From Setaria digitata (lineage: Eukaryota; Nematoda; Chromadorea; Rhabditida; Setariidae), in the NCBI GenBank assembly GCA_003640385.1, contig RCAB01000059.1, positions 149,426 to 213,425 of the forward strand: a stretch of 64,000 nucleotides of DNA, written 5' to 3'. Positions 1-12,700 of this stretch are shown piece after piece; within the stretch, counting starts at the first letter, position 1; each line of letters starts with the position of its first letter. The notes under the pieces were generated by a model. The model ran no database searches. It was not told the DNA's origin and was given only the letters and a program-made list of their open reading frames with translations. The translations under genes were made by a program, and so were the position numbers.

Positions 1-88
1 ATACGACAATTAACAGACCTAATACATGAGAAGTTTTTGAATGTTGAAACATAAGTGACTAATTAGGTTCTACAACATAAAAACTAAC

Positions 89-2389
89 TATATAAATTTC
101 CTTCTGTGCTACCGGTATATACATAGCGAAATCCTGTTCGTTCCGGTGAAAACTTGGCTCGAATGAGAGTGTGCTGCACTGAATGTCCTCGGAAAGTTAA
201 CAACGATCCATCACCTAGCAGATTTTAAAAAATATTAAGTAGAAGAATTTGTCTGATTTGAAATATTAATTAACCAAATTCTCAGGATATGTATAAATCA
301 ATCTTGCCAACATCTTATAACCACAGAAAAATCCACTTCATATTGCTCCGTCGCTTTTACATGTTATTTCCATATCAAGGGAACTTCAACATAATTATTA
401 ACAGTAAGAAACGATACCTTCTAAAGGCCCTACAGACTGGAAAATTGGCGGTATGTGCTGATATCTATAATCCCATCTCTGTCTTCGCACAGCATTCAGC
501 GTAACTTTCTGAAAAAGAAAAGAAAAAATGTATCAACAAACTTAATTTGGTAAATGACAATTCCATATATTTAGGATGTAAAATTACAGGAGCTTTCAGG
601 AATTGAACAGAATACTCCTTTTTGTCACTTTATCGGAGTATCACTAGTTTCCCTATGGAAACCATTCAATCGATAATAAGACTATCCAAATGTTATACTG
701 CTTACATTATCAAATACGCTATTTACTCACAACTTCTAACATACACATCCATCCAAATGGAGCAGACAGCGTTGAACTGTTGTCAATTAAAACAAGTTTG
801 ACTGCACAGATAGAGGATGAGTTATATACCAAAAATTGTAAAAAACTGACGGAAAAAAAGTACCTCTGCATCACTTGAAGAAAATCGTCGTAAGTCCCAA
901 ATTTTAATAGTCTGATCTTTGGAGTTCGTCAAAACATACCTATCATCACCGTGGCCGTCAATATAAGTAATACCATCACGATGACCAGCGAATACACCAA
1001 CAGGAAGACTAGTACTTCCAACCAAACGAATATCCCACACCTACAAATAAAAACAAATAGCCATGGCTGTGACTTACGAAACGGAACAAATGGAAGAGGT
1101 TATTTAATAAACCAGACAATAAACCAGTTTAAACCACTCAATTAAAACTTATACGCAAGCTTTTAACATTAAGCATGCATAGACTCAAATACAGCCACTG
1201 AAGTTAAATATATTCCATACTTATTTCATTATCTAGAATACGAATTGTGACTAACAAGATAGCTTACAGCAATATATATATATATATATTTTCTTATTTT
1301 TAGTCAAATGAAAGGCAACACGCTGCTCATTTTGATTTTATGGCCTAGATCTACGCAAAACAGCCATACTAGGCTTGTAATTGGATGATATGAGGAACTG
1401 CTTCGCCTCTTCCCATCCTTTACTTAATGCAGTAAATTCTTTTACCTTACAAAGTCCGTCATCGCTTCCACTACAGAAAACATGCGGATTTGATTTACTG
1501 CAGTAAATGGCATTGACGTCATCCTGATGTGCTTGGAACTGCAACCGAAATTAAAATTCGATATTTCCAGCGCAATGAATAGAATTATCAAAGCATCCAA
1601 CAGAAAATTAAGCCCATTTCTGATATTTCTTGGAGAATTTTCAACAGAAAAAGTCAAAAAAAAGCAGCTAATATATTTTTGTTTGAAATCTTCAGAAATG
1701 ATTTCTGGACAACGATTTCTAAACATAATACTCTACGTCTATAGGAAACTCGAATCCACCAGTGTCTTTTCAATATTGCCAAACCTTCTGAACCATTTTT
1801 CCATGCTTCAGTGCACTTTAGTATTGCTCAGCAGAAAAAATTTGGTCGAGAAATAATACCATTTGCAAGCGAGGTCTCACATGAGAGAACATATATACGA
1901 AACCATCAGATCCACCAGCAATGAGATAACGATCATCCATATTAAATCGCAAGGAAAAATATGCAAATCTGAAACTACATTGTTAAGCTTCAGACAACAT
2001 GGGCCAGAAAACTAATACAGAAAACAATAAGCAACTGAGTATTACAAATGCTTGATATTACTTCTTAACAGTTTTAAATTGACGGATATCGACAACCAGT
2101 AAAACTTAAATCATACATTAAATACACAAGACGAAGTTAATCATAATCGCAACTCCTTATTAAAACGATTAAAATGAGATCCTTTTACCTGCTAGATCGC
2201 GATGGTGAGATTTCTGCTCCATAGAAAGTATTCCATTGTAAATGATCACTTAATTTATCAATAGAAGCGTAGTGAACTGTAATACAAAAGTATTATTAAA
2301 AAAAAAAAAAAGGAACGGTATAAAATTTTAAGATACATATATATATTTTAAGATACATATATATATATATGTATCTTAAAATTTTAAAG

Positions 2390-2420
<31 letters not shown>

Positions 2421-4975
2421 AAGATATATTTTTTTGCCTTCGTTCTTTTAGAAAACTANGGAACGGTATAAAATTTTAAGATACATATATATATGTATCT
2501 TAAAATTTTAAAGATATATATATATATCTTTAAATATATATATATATATATATATTTAAAGATATATTTTTTTGCCTTCGTTCTTTTAGAAAACTATAGA
2601 GATGTTGCCATGTTGCCAAATTCTTCTCCCCAAGCTCATAAGCAAAAAGTCTCATAAATCCCCAGAAGAGAAATGCGGGTTTCACTTCTTTTCTTATTAG
2701 TGACTTTTTTTTTTTTCAAAACTCTTTTTTAAAAAAGAAAATTTAATTACAGATGACACCATCCCATACCGTCTGAAATTAGAAATGGAGAGTTGATTAC
2801 CAAGAAAAAAGGAAAAAAGTAAAAACGCACTACTTAATAAAACTGATATAAAATTCAGCCAGTCAACTTTGAAAAGAACTTTAAGAAAATCAACATGAGA
2901 TGTGGGATATTTTAATAATACTCCCCATCACTATTATTTTTGATATTTTCAATAGCATCGGGATACGGAAATGAAATGGTTTGAGATCGTATGGAAAAAA
3001 GAAGGAATCACCCATTCAAATTTGAAGTAATGGCATTAGGAGAGGAATAAGTGATGCCAGCTCGCCGGATAACAAATGAAAAGAATCATAATGTAGACAG
3101 TATTTAAAAACTATATACAAAAAGGAAATTGAAGGACCAACCTCAGGGAAAAATAAAGGAACAGAAAAGAAAATAGTGCTTAACAAGCACCTGTTACAAC
3201 AGAAAACCATTACTGTAACGAGTAGTACACAAAAGTAAATAGCCATATATCCTCATTCAAATTTCAAAAATGATATACTGGAATTATTATTAAAACTACG
3301 GAATACCAGCAATAAAAAATGATGAAAGCATAAAAAAAAATACAGAAAAGCTGAAGCAAAAGGTACTGAAGTACTTAAAGGTTTCAAAACAAACTACATG
3401 GACGTTTATTAGTCCATATAAGGATAACACAACAAACCTAGCGCAGTAATATGCGTAACAAACTCATGCTTGATAACTGCACATCAGAAGAAAACCGGAA
3501 GACTGAATATTAAAGAGATGAAAAATAAGGAAAACAATTCGTAAGTTCGAATGAAGAGAAAAATAACGAAATTATGGGCAGAATCTTAAGGAAACTATAT
3601 TATAAAGTATGAACATATTTTAACAATTCACGGATTTCATTTGAAATAGTTGAATTTTGATTCAGACTGAAGGTCCAAGTGAAGGGTGAATAACATACAA
3701 AGCTTAAACAAGCAAACTTAAACTAAAAATTAAAAAAATAAATGCAGACGTACTGGAATCGCTCCAAGTCGAATAAGCAATCTGACTACCAATAGAATTA
3801 ATAGTTAAATCAAGAATACTCCAGCCAACATCAGGAACTGAATAGTGATTTGCCGGCCCAATCAATATATATCTAGATTGCAGTTGATCATGTCGCATAT
3901 AAAAACGCAACTTATCATCTAAAAACCAGTCTTGCGAAGTATGGAGAAAAGTCGTTTTAAATCAATTTCCTAATGAACGGAGTTGTATTTAATAAATATC
4001 TACATTAAAAATCAAAAACGCAATTTAAAAAGATCACTGATTTTTGATTCTATTTGATTGGTCTAAAATATCTATCTTTTAACTGAATCAACCACACAAA
4101 AAAAAAACCTTGGCTTGCAGTAACGATCCTATTATGCGGCAAATACAGACAGCAGAATGTCTTTGTATTTACTGTTTCGATCAAAGCCCTTTGGTTTGGA
4201 AGGCACCTTAAATAATTTAAAATTTGAGTTTATTGAAAATTAGAAAAAATTGGAAAACTTTGAAAGTCTCATCGGAAATAGAGAATAGAAGCAGAGTGAG
4301 GAAGAATTTCTTCACTGGAAAAGCAGTAGGCAATGTACTACGTTGAACATTGCGGGAAACAAACTATTCACAAAAACTTTGCAATTAATTTCATAAGCAT
4401 TAAAAAATACTGCTTACTACCCAAAATTTGTGAGAATGGAATTACAGAATAATTACCTATTAATTATGGATGCTTTCTCGCCCGGGGAGAAGGCACCGCT
4501 AAAAGAAGCAAAAGATGCATTTTGTTCGGTCAATACTCGACGAGTTCTGGATCTTCTTCGTCGACCTATTTCTCGAGTTCTCAACATGCTTTGGACAGGT
4601 AGTTCCGGAAAAATAGCACCCGAGAGAGCTGCTGTAGTTTGTCTTAAATTTGAGGCACTCTAAAAAATGTGAAAACGAACCATAATGAAATTTCAAAAGC
4701 TAGAAAACATGAAAATCTCATTTCAACAGTAATTGGGATATTTCTTTCTTCTATAGTTGTTTAAAAAATTGCAATTTCATGAAGTCAAAAAATCCTACAG
4801 CTGTTTGAAAAATAATTTCATGAAGTCAGAAAACTGCTCTTAAATCAAATTTAAAATTAATTATGGTTCGATAAAATCAAAACCTCCATCAAATAAGGAT
4901 CATTCGAAACAAAGCTCCCCGATCCTTTTGTCCATCTACCTTGCTGTGGTTCTATGTTGTCGTTTTGACTATTCT
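89..4975 (-). CDS. wdr-23: WDR23/DCAF11-like WD40 protein (partial)
   Basis: Substrate receptor of CUL4-DDB1 ubiquitin ligases; in C. elegans WDR-23 restrains the SKN-1/Nrf oxidative-stress factor (family knowledge). Exons read on the minus strand at about 4886-4975, 4453-4663, 4112-4207, 3750-3945, 2191-2278, 1860-1968, 1446-1538, 864-1040, 418-508 and 89-214. Diagnostic stretches in order: MLRTREIGRR, VPDVGWSILDLTI, YSTWSD, AHQDDVNAIYCSKSNP, GHRDGITYIDGHGDDRY, NSKDQTIKIWDLRRFSS, QRWDYRYQHIPP, FRGHSVQHTLIRAKFSP. These follow the order of human DCAF11. The donor at 87-88 points to a last exon beyond the window, so the final WD repeat is missing. The extreme N-terminus was not found. The (TA)n-rich intron between about 2280 and 3750 contains an N at 2459. 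Family assignment is secure; outer exon borders are approximate. Confidence 0.92.
1271..1290. repeat. (TA)n microsatellite in wdr-23 intron
   Basis: Short run of alternating T and A inside the intron between two WD40 exons. No function is suggested. Confidence 0.8.
2310..2600. repeat. Duplicated TA-rich block around a single N
   Basis: Two copies of a segment starting GGAACGGTATAAAATTTTAA and ending TTCTTTTAGAAAACTA lie either side of one N at 2459. Both contain (TA)n tracts and short inverted pairs (AAGATACATAT / ATATGTATCTT). The block sits in a wdr-23 intron. It looks like an unmerged contig overlap or allelic length variants rather than a true tandem duplication. Confidence 0.7.
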
Positions 4976-7110
4976 AAAATTTATTCTGAATGAAATTCAT
5001 ACTCATAGATATATGCACATTTCCTTTTTAAAAAACGAGAAATTTTCTTTCCAGTATGAGCTTCATGTTGAGTAGCAGTTATAACATCGATCGCTTGGTT
5101 AGGAAATGCAGAAACGACAGACCAGTAAACAAAAAATGTGTTCCTAGTAATGAACTCCTAAAATTTCGCTAAATAAACCTACCACTTAAGGAGATTTAAC
5201 GAGGTTAACGAAAAATTTATTTAACTTTCATGGCAAAGCACCAAATTTTAAATATATACAATCACTGGAAAAATTTCCCTCAGCGTCTTAAAAATCAAAA
5301 GGCATTACAAGATAAATCAAAGATGCCAAATCAAATTTATCAGCCATGTTGTCATGTAAAACTGTCAGTTATGTTACAGCATTGAGCGTGACGGTTTTTA
5401 AACTTCCCCCGCCTTTCATATTGAGGATAGAGCTGATGACGTTACCAAACTGAGTTTCAACTGTTAAGTTAACTATTCTTAAACCAGCGAAATTGGATCA
5501 AATAATGTAACTGTAATTAAAATTTCGTCATCTTCCGCCACTCTAAAATACAAATGATACCAGTAGTGGAATAAGTAATTATAAACATTTTTTTTTGAAA
5601 ATACATATTTGAAAGTGCACAGAAAAGGAGAGATGAACAACGCACCAACAGAATTTAGAAAGTTTGAAATATTGAGAAATGAACAAAACCTAGTCAACTT
5701 TAACGAATTCTCCAATCCGATTATGTTTGATCTAAGACATAAACGAAATTCCTTACTATATTCATAGAAGCATTATTGGCACCCATTATTGCTCAGCTGG
5801 AAGCAGTATGTTAGCAACTAGAAGCAAATATTTCTCTCACTTTATCCTGAAATTAAAAAATCATAATAAAACGAAATTTTATCGCGCTAATTCTAGGGCC
5901 GATTAGACACAAGGATATCGGCAACTTTGTGGTACGCACGTCTAGTACATCAGAACAAAATAAATTGACTTGTCATCGGATGCATATCCAATGCTTTCTA
6001 AGTCCTACTCAGAGTGTAACCAACCGTACAGCATGCTACACTGGCCAAAATAAATTCCAGTGCGAATTTTAAATTTATGACTCTAAAGCTGTTTTGACAT
6101 GCATTTTTAAAAGCATAAAATGAAAACTGATCAGAAATGCTGGAAGGATTTTGGAAGAAAAAACTGCTTTTAAAAAAATGCTTTAACAACTGAATAACGA
6201 AAACCTTAGCTTATTCCAGACAATGTCCTTTAGAAAAACAGCACTGACCTAATGTAAAGTAAAGGTGAAGCAAATAATCTTTCGCTATCCATGATCGAAA
6301 TCGTAAAAAGAACCAATTTTGGGGAGAGAAGTCTGAAAATTTCATCCTTCGATAATACATATCACCAAAAGAGCATACTTTGGTACATACCAAACCTAAC
6401 CATTAGGAACCAATTATTTTCCTTGCACTGTAACCTTTAACCCCCCGTTGGCCAGACAAAACGTAACATATGTATTACAAATATTACAACAGAAGTGTAT
6501 ACACCCGATATAGGATGATACAGACGTGCAAGTAATTACATAGGCAAAGCACTTATGACCCTGCTGTATGGACAGTACTGGTAGACAAAGCACGTCCCAA
6601 ATAAAAAATCTAGAAGTGTAAGGGAATCCAAGGAGATAACACACGTACGCACCCAGTTACGGGAAAAATGAGTCCTTTTCAGGGGTCACAACGTTGGAGT
6701 TTAGGGATTGAGTAAATGGCGAGAGTGGAAGAAACGCATGTAGGGCTGAATTACACAGTGAAGCACCGTTGACACGCACGTGGAAAGGGATGACGCACTA
6801 TTGATACCGATAAGCATTACTGGTGCGTACGTTCGAAGAGACGTGTGGCGAACACAAACTGATGCGGCAACACGGACAGGAACCTTTTGCAGTGCTTGTT
6901 TCCTTATCATTACACGTATTGCATCTAGGTTGGATGGTACTTGGAATGCAATTGTCAGTGGTATTTCCGGTGGCCGTACCTATGCATTATAAGCTTTAGA
7001 GTCTAGCAAATGCATGCGCTTCTGACTTGCCCCTGTGAATTCTTGTGCTGAGTGGGTTAGCGGCAGCTGGCATTACATTCGGTGTTGATAAGTTCTTTTT
7101 GCAGATTGCA
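4976..7110. other. Intergenic region with unassigned coding-like exons
   Basis: No complete gene could be built here. Some minus-strand stretches look exon-like. One is 5030-5150, opening after an acceptor and containing FVYWSVVSAFPNQAIDVITA before a stop. Others are 5480-5545 (VAEDDEILITVTLFDPISL after a TTTTAG acceptor) and 5360-5465 (TQFGNVISSILNMKGGGS). They may be wdr-23 5' exons, another small gene, or chance. The stretch 6580-7000 is richer in GC than its surroundings and precedes the MnSOD gene, so it may be promoter or 5' sequence. Confidence 0.35.
7091..7104 (+). promoter_or_regulatory. Likely trans-splice acceptor of MnSOD
   Basis: A pyrimidine run ending in TTTTTGCAG stops six bases before the ATG at 7111. 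No upstream coding exon fits, so spliced-leader addition is the simplest reading, as is common in nematodes. Confidence 0.55.
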
Positions 7111-8783
7111 ATGAACCTGATCATTGGTGTCGCAGGTCGCTTCTTAGCTGGCAAGAAGTAAGTGATTTTAAGTCGTCCAGTTGTTGTTCGATGACTTTTA
7201 GCCAATTAATTCACTTCACATTTATTGAATTATGCAAAAGATTATCACTGCAGTTTTATTAAACCCTAACTGTGGATCTTCCTTGCGAAATAATTACAAC
7301 AGTGGAAGTCATTTTGAAATTAATGGATGCTTTTTTTGCAGCAGTAGTTTAAGCTTGCGACGACTAAAGCATACGCTGCCTGATTTACCTTATGATTATG
7401 GAGCCTTGGAACCAGTACTGTCGGCAGAAATTATGAAAGTCCATCATGGTAAACATCATGCTACGTACGTGAACACTCTTAATCAAGCCGAGGAGAAAGT
7501 CAAAGAAGCGCTGACAAAAGGTTTACTATGAAGCGACAGTTTTAACTTTAGAAAATTGATATCATTTCCCATTTTCCCAGTGTTGTAAGTCTATGAATCT
7601 GAATTGCCTTAATTAAAACCTTTAAAAAAAATAGATAAAAACCGTGGTTAAAAAGAGACGGTTCGAGATGGCATTCTTTTTCATGTTTGATGCTATAGAA
7701 TAGCTTCCAATACTCGAGACGAAAAGTAAAGGCCTAAATCACTAATATAAGTAAAATCTAAACTGTTTCTTATTTCCTTCTTAAGGAGATGTGCTGGCTG
7801 TTGTTGCTGGAACAAAACTGATGAATTTCAACGCTGGTGGCCATATCAATCATACACTATTCTGGGAAGGATTAACTACCGTGAAGGATAGTGGAGAGCC
7901 GAGCTGTATGTTTTTGTTTGCGAAAGTCTTACGAATGTAATGTAATCCATTATCATTTTAGGAACTTTTTCGTATGTTAAGTTTCCTCCTGTTTCATTGT
8001 TTCTCTACACTGTGATGTACGCTCAAAATTTAGAAACATCTTTTTTGTATTCCTAATAGAGGATAAAGGATGGATCAAAGAAACCATTGGCTTCAGTGGC
8101 TTATCGTAAGTTTCAGTGATTATGTAACAAATCTTCCACAAATTTCTATTTTTAGTACTTTATAGTTTTTTTTCTTTTGGTAGAGTACATTGTAGCTGAG
8201 CTCATGGCCGCTATCCAAAAGGATTTCGGGTCTTTGGAAACAATGATGGATAAGTTGAGTGCTAAAACAATTGCAATCCAAGGTTCCGGATGGGGCTGGC
8301 TTGCTTATGATAAGGAAATGAAGCGTTTGCAACTTGCTTGTTGTCCTAACCAAGATCTTCTTGAACCAACAACAGGTAAATTTTAGAGGAAGAAGAGAGG
8401 TTTTTTTTCTTAAGACTTCAGTATATCTACTCTAAAAATATCTTTATATTAGTCAGAAGGAGACACAGTTTTCTTGATGTACTTGTGAAAGTTGGAATAC
8501 TTTTTGACGAAAGCTATATATAAAATTTGAAAGCTTGGTGTGACGTGGTTAGTGACTCTCGTATTCTTTTTTTTTTTTTTGAGAAAAATATGCACTGATT
8601 GATTTCACTGATATTTTAGGCTTAATACCACTGTTTTGTATCGACGTCTGGGAACATGCTTATTACCTACAGTATAAAAATGTACGACCAGATTTCGTAA
8701 AGGCTATTTGGAAAATTGCGAACTGGAAAACAATCAGCGACCGATATGCTAAGGCTAAGAATTATTCTACGAAAGCTGTGTAG
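7111..8783 (+). CDS. sod-2: Mitochondrial Mn superoxide dismutase
   Basis: Converts superoxide to hydrogen peroxide and oxygen in the mitochondrial matrix. The five-exon model 7111-7157, 7342-7520, 7786-7905, 8196-8375, 8620-8783 is in frame throughout and encodes 229 aa, slightly above the usual 220 or so. The N-terminus ([14 protein letters not shown], then [18 protein letters not shown]) has basic and hydrophobic residues and no acids, as in a mitochondrial presequence. Metal ligands are visible: His in [11 protein letters not shown], His in [10 protein letters not shown], and Asp and His in DVWEHAYY. The Gln typical of Mn enzymes is in [10 protein letters not shown]. The start at 7111 is preferred over the in-frame ATG at 7232 because it has a GTAAGT donor in the right phase and an acceptor just upstream. 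The exon 2 acceptor is ambiguous by 3 bases (GCAGCAG). The product carries extra Cys in LACCPN and PLFCIDVW. Confidence 0.96.
8060..8105 (+). other. Candidate cryptic or poison exon in MnSOD intron 3
   Basis: A 46-base segment inside intron 3 is bounded by an acceptor (TCCTAATAG) and a strong donor (GTAAGT). Joined to exon 3, whose last base is a lone T, it would give an immediate TAG stop, and its length is not a multiple of three. It is not needed for the normal protein. It may be an unused signal pair or a regulated unproductive exon. Confidence 0.3.
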
Positions 8784-8900
8784 CCGCAGAAGTTGTGAAT
8801 AAGCAATTGATAACTATTTTCCCAGAGGAAATGTAAATGTAATGCTTCCTTAATACGTAGAAATATCTTCGAATCCGGTGATGTAACCCTTCCGATCTCG

Positions 8901-8906
8901 AATAAA
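8901..8906 (+). terminator. Poly(A) signal AATAAA of MnSOD
   Basis: Canonical AATAAA 118 bases after the MnSOD stop codon, on the coding strand. Confidence 0.6.
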
Positions 8907-9791
8907 AATATCTTTAACAAAAGAATTTCATACCTTCCGTAATTTCGAGATTTGCGATAAAGACGGTCCACTTTGTTACTATGGATTGAAGTACTTCCAG
9001 CGAAATTTGCTCATTCAACATCGAATTATCTTTTATTAATCTTCTTACTAAATCCAGTAAATTTCGCAAATTTTCTTTTTAGTTCTCTTATATTAGTTAA
9101 GGTTTCGAAAATACCGTACGAATGTTCCGAGAACTATTGAATGGGACCGAAAGTGCTCAACTACTGTCAAGTAACGAGAAGTTGTTACATCCTGCCCTTA
9201 CAAATACATTTTATTACCATTTTCCCTTATCGAATTACAGTAGGCTCTTATAGCAAATCGGAGGTTGCTTGGAAGTGTTATGAATTGCGCTTCTGAGATG
9301 AAAGGATTTTTTTATTGCCTTGCTTAAATGACTAATGAAGAAATTTATTGACTGTAAAGATTCACAAGTTGAGAAACTGCAAACATGGAAAACGTGTACT
9401 GTAAAGCAATTCAGATACAAAAGAGGGTTTCCTCTTGGCCCAATCAATACATTTGTACGAATGTTTAACTAAATAGCACACTTCAAGGAAATCTATCCCG
9501 TAGATATGTCTATGCCTCCCATAAGGGTACACGCGCATGGTCAGCAGTTCTGGCATTTTCTGATAAGACAGCCAAACTCCTCTAACGTGAGCTTTTTCCA
9601 GTAAATCAGGAGTCTTCTATTAAAAGGCAAATGTTTCAAACTTGCCGCGTTGGAATCAAAAGTTGAATTGCAGTTTCACCGTCAAGTCCGTATCATTTAA
9701 ACCTGATAAAATCTTTTCAGTTATCTTAGGGCACAGCGAATTTCCACTGATTACTGATTAATTTCTCTCTGACAGGGAAAAAAATAGTGGA
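8907..9791. other. Intergenic, convergent gene ends
   Basis: Lies between the 3' ends of MnSOD (plus) and NELF-C/D (minus). Only short, unconvincing reading frames; it probably holds both 3' ends. Confidence 0.6.
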
Positions 9792-12700
9792 TCAAATATG
9801 TGATGGTCCAGCTTCAGTAGTAGATGGTGTGCAATGTTCAATGAATTCTTTTGCAGCAGGAATTTTGTCATTAATATTTTGATCGAAAATCTCAGGATTT
9901 GAAACGATTGGTAGAAAAACGTTGATGAAGTCTTCCGAATAAGGTGGAGCAACAATTTCCAAAACTTCAACTGCGAAATACCTGAAAAAATCACTTGAAC
10001 AGCTGTGGAATGAGTGCAGAAAAAAGATTTGCGAAAATGAGTATTAACGTGGGAATTACTTCATCTCTTCTCCAATCATATTAGGATATAGATGGTTAAG
10101 AAAACTAAAGAAAATATTAACAAAAGTTTCAGAAAACTTAAAATTCTGTATCACTGTCCTTTCCGGAGCATTACTGTCAACAGATGTACCCAACGTTACA
10201 AACGTTTTACAGTCCTGACATAATTTCCGAAGGAATTCCAACTTGAACGAAGACCCTACAATTGGTCCGAGGATTCACCTGACAAGAGAAATGTCAATTT
10301 GGCCGTCACGAAACATCTTGTTGATTTTTTCAACAACAGGTAAGGCCAAACCAACTGATAATAGATGAACAAAACGGTCAACTACACTGCGCTGTCTCTC
10401 CATGATAACTTCAGCAGCTTCATTCATCGCTGACTGTCGGTCGTACAGCTCGCAAAGGACTCGGAAAACTCTAAAAATAATGCGGTGAGATTTTCTTGGC
10501 TCAGAAACCAGCTAAATTCACAGTAACAGAGTTATTGTTTATTACCACAGTTTTAGAGAATATAAAATGTACAACAGATATAAAAAATTTACATGCTACT
10601 TGTTGGTATCGTTGCACAAAGGCAGATATAGTTAAGAAATTTCGGTCTACTAGGAAGCAGACATACACATATGGGGCAAGTTGACTATTATGATGAAGAG
10701 TCCATTTAGCCTAATGAACATTTTAAACAACTTGAAAAAGTCAAAAAAGCAAACAAAATCAGAATAACAACGTAAAGAATAGATACCACAAATTTATGAT
10801 TACCTCAACTGTAAATTGGGATGTGTTGTAGCAATCTGGTCAAGTAACACAAAATGAACAGGCTCTGGTTCGCTGATCAGTTCATCACTTAACAGATTCC
10901 CGCGCAAATAATATAACAATCCGGTAGCAATCACAGGAAAGCGTAGTGAATATAACAATGGTTTCATTTCCTTCAGAAGATCATCTGTCTTTTCCAGCAA
11001 ACCAACCACTCGCTCGATGTTGTCTCGAGTTACGTTCAATTCCTGCCGATTCTGCACTCGGCCGTTGGTTGTCTTCTGTTCACCAACACACGACGCGTAT
11101 GCTAGCAAGTAGACGTACTTTGGGCGATGATCAACGTGAACCTTGATTCCTTCATATGCGAAGAGAGAATCAATTAACATATCAATAAAGAGATGCTCTC
11201 GAATTAACTCCACTGGTGGAGGATTTGATGATGCGTACTGCTGGAAGAAAAGATGCATAGCCATTTGATTACAACTGAATTAAAGAAAAGGAATGTCGAA
11301 GACTGAAAAAAAAATCAACCAATAACGAAATCATTCGAAAAATTCGAAACGATAACTTTACAAGAATTTTTTTTTTTAAAAAGAAAATATAAAAATATGT
11401 ATAAAATTGACCTGATAAAGTTGTGTGACATCCGCAGGATTCAAGCACTGTTTACTCATCATCGTATGCATTGCTTGTAGCAAGTTTAATGTAATCTGCT
11501 CATTGTGCGATTGTTTCATAGCAATATGTAAGGCTGATGTATCTTGTTCACGACCATGCGCTTCCATGCGCAATACTTGGGATAGATGAGCACAAGCAGC
11601 AGAAGCCATCCCGGTTTCCTATAGAGTTATGGAAAGTGAATTAGAAACATCTAGAGAAGTCACTCTTACCAAAACTATCTGGATCATTAAAACAAAGCAT
11701 TCGTTTCCTTTTTTGACAATACTGTGAATAAAAACAAACAGAATTTGATGGTTATGATCTCCTAAAAGACTTAAAGTCCAGGTTAGCAGTTAATAGTTCA
11801 TTCCATCCTTGCTATGACATGTTACTGCTAAAAAGTACTGGAATCCTAAGGATCTAGAATCTAGGATACGTACTTCTTCACACATAACATGGAGTAGGGC
11901 TTGCGTGTATAGATATGTATGTTCACTGTGGCATACAACTCGAACAAGCTCTGCAAGAGCACTTTCGTAGGCTTCGGTCATGGGGCCTCTACGATGTTCA
12001 TGAAGTACAGCATCAATTGTGGATAGAACTACTCGTGAAAATATTTCAAGCTGAAATAAGAAAGCAAAGCAATACCAAACGAAAAATTATACCCTTGTTT
12101 GTTTATCACTTGAAAAACAAACACCTTGTCAACAACCCCTTTAGATTTCGATTTACCAATGAAAAACCAATTTTTGCGCATAGTTTTCTTAAATTATAAT
12201 AATATTAATAAGAAACATAAAACTATGTGAACATTTTCAGAATTTCTTTAAGAAACAGCACCACTGAACAAAAATTATTGGTGGAAAGCAAACTTTACCT
12301 GTTGCGCTGCAGTGTTTACGTTACTAATTTCATGCTGAAAACCGGCATCTGATATTAATTTCACAGCAAAATTTAACATCAAGCAGTGGGGATACTGTTC
12401 AGCAAGAGAATAAATTAGTCGCCGCCAAGGTCTAAAAGAAAATTATCTAACCAAATATTATACCACTAGGTGGATTCCCCGGTAACCTTTCTAGAAAAAC
12501 AAATCATTAACCGAAGATGGAAGCTTAGTTTTAGTTCACAGCTCCTTCTCTATACTATATCCCCATGCAATGAAAGTTTTTAACTTATACTCAGAAAGAT
12601 ATGAGGGCATCAAAGTTATTGCTTAATTACGAAGTGAAACAAACTTATGTGAAATCAGTTCTGGTAGCCATTCAATCCCAACACCTTCTGCTTCGAATAT

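Noticed and set aside
1527..1856. 109-codon plus-strand frame
   Set aside because: It lies antisense to a wdr-23 exon and intron and has no independent support.
7232..7531. MnSOD starting at the ATG at 7232
   Set aside because: The first 36 codons are atypical and end at a clear acceptor (TTTTTTTGCAG). The exon at 7111-7157 with a GTAAGT donor joins in phase and gives a normal presequence.
10946..11146. Plus-strand frame opposite NELF-C/D
   Set aside because: It is an antisense shadow of the large conserved NELF-C/D exon.
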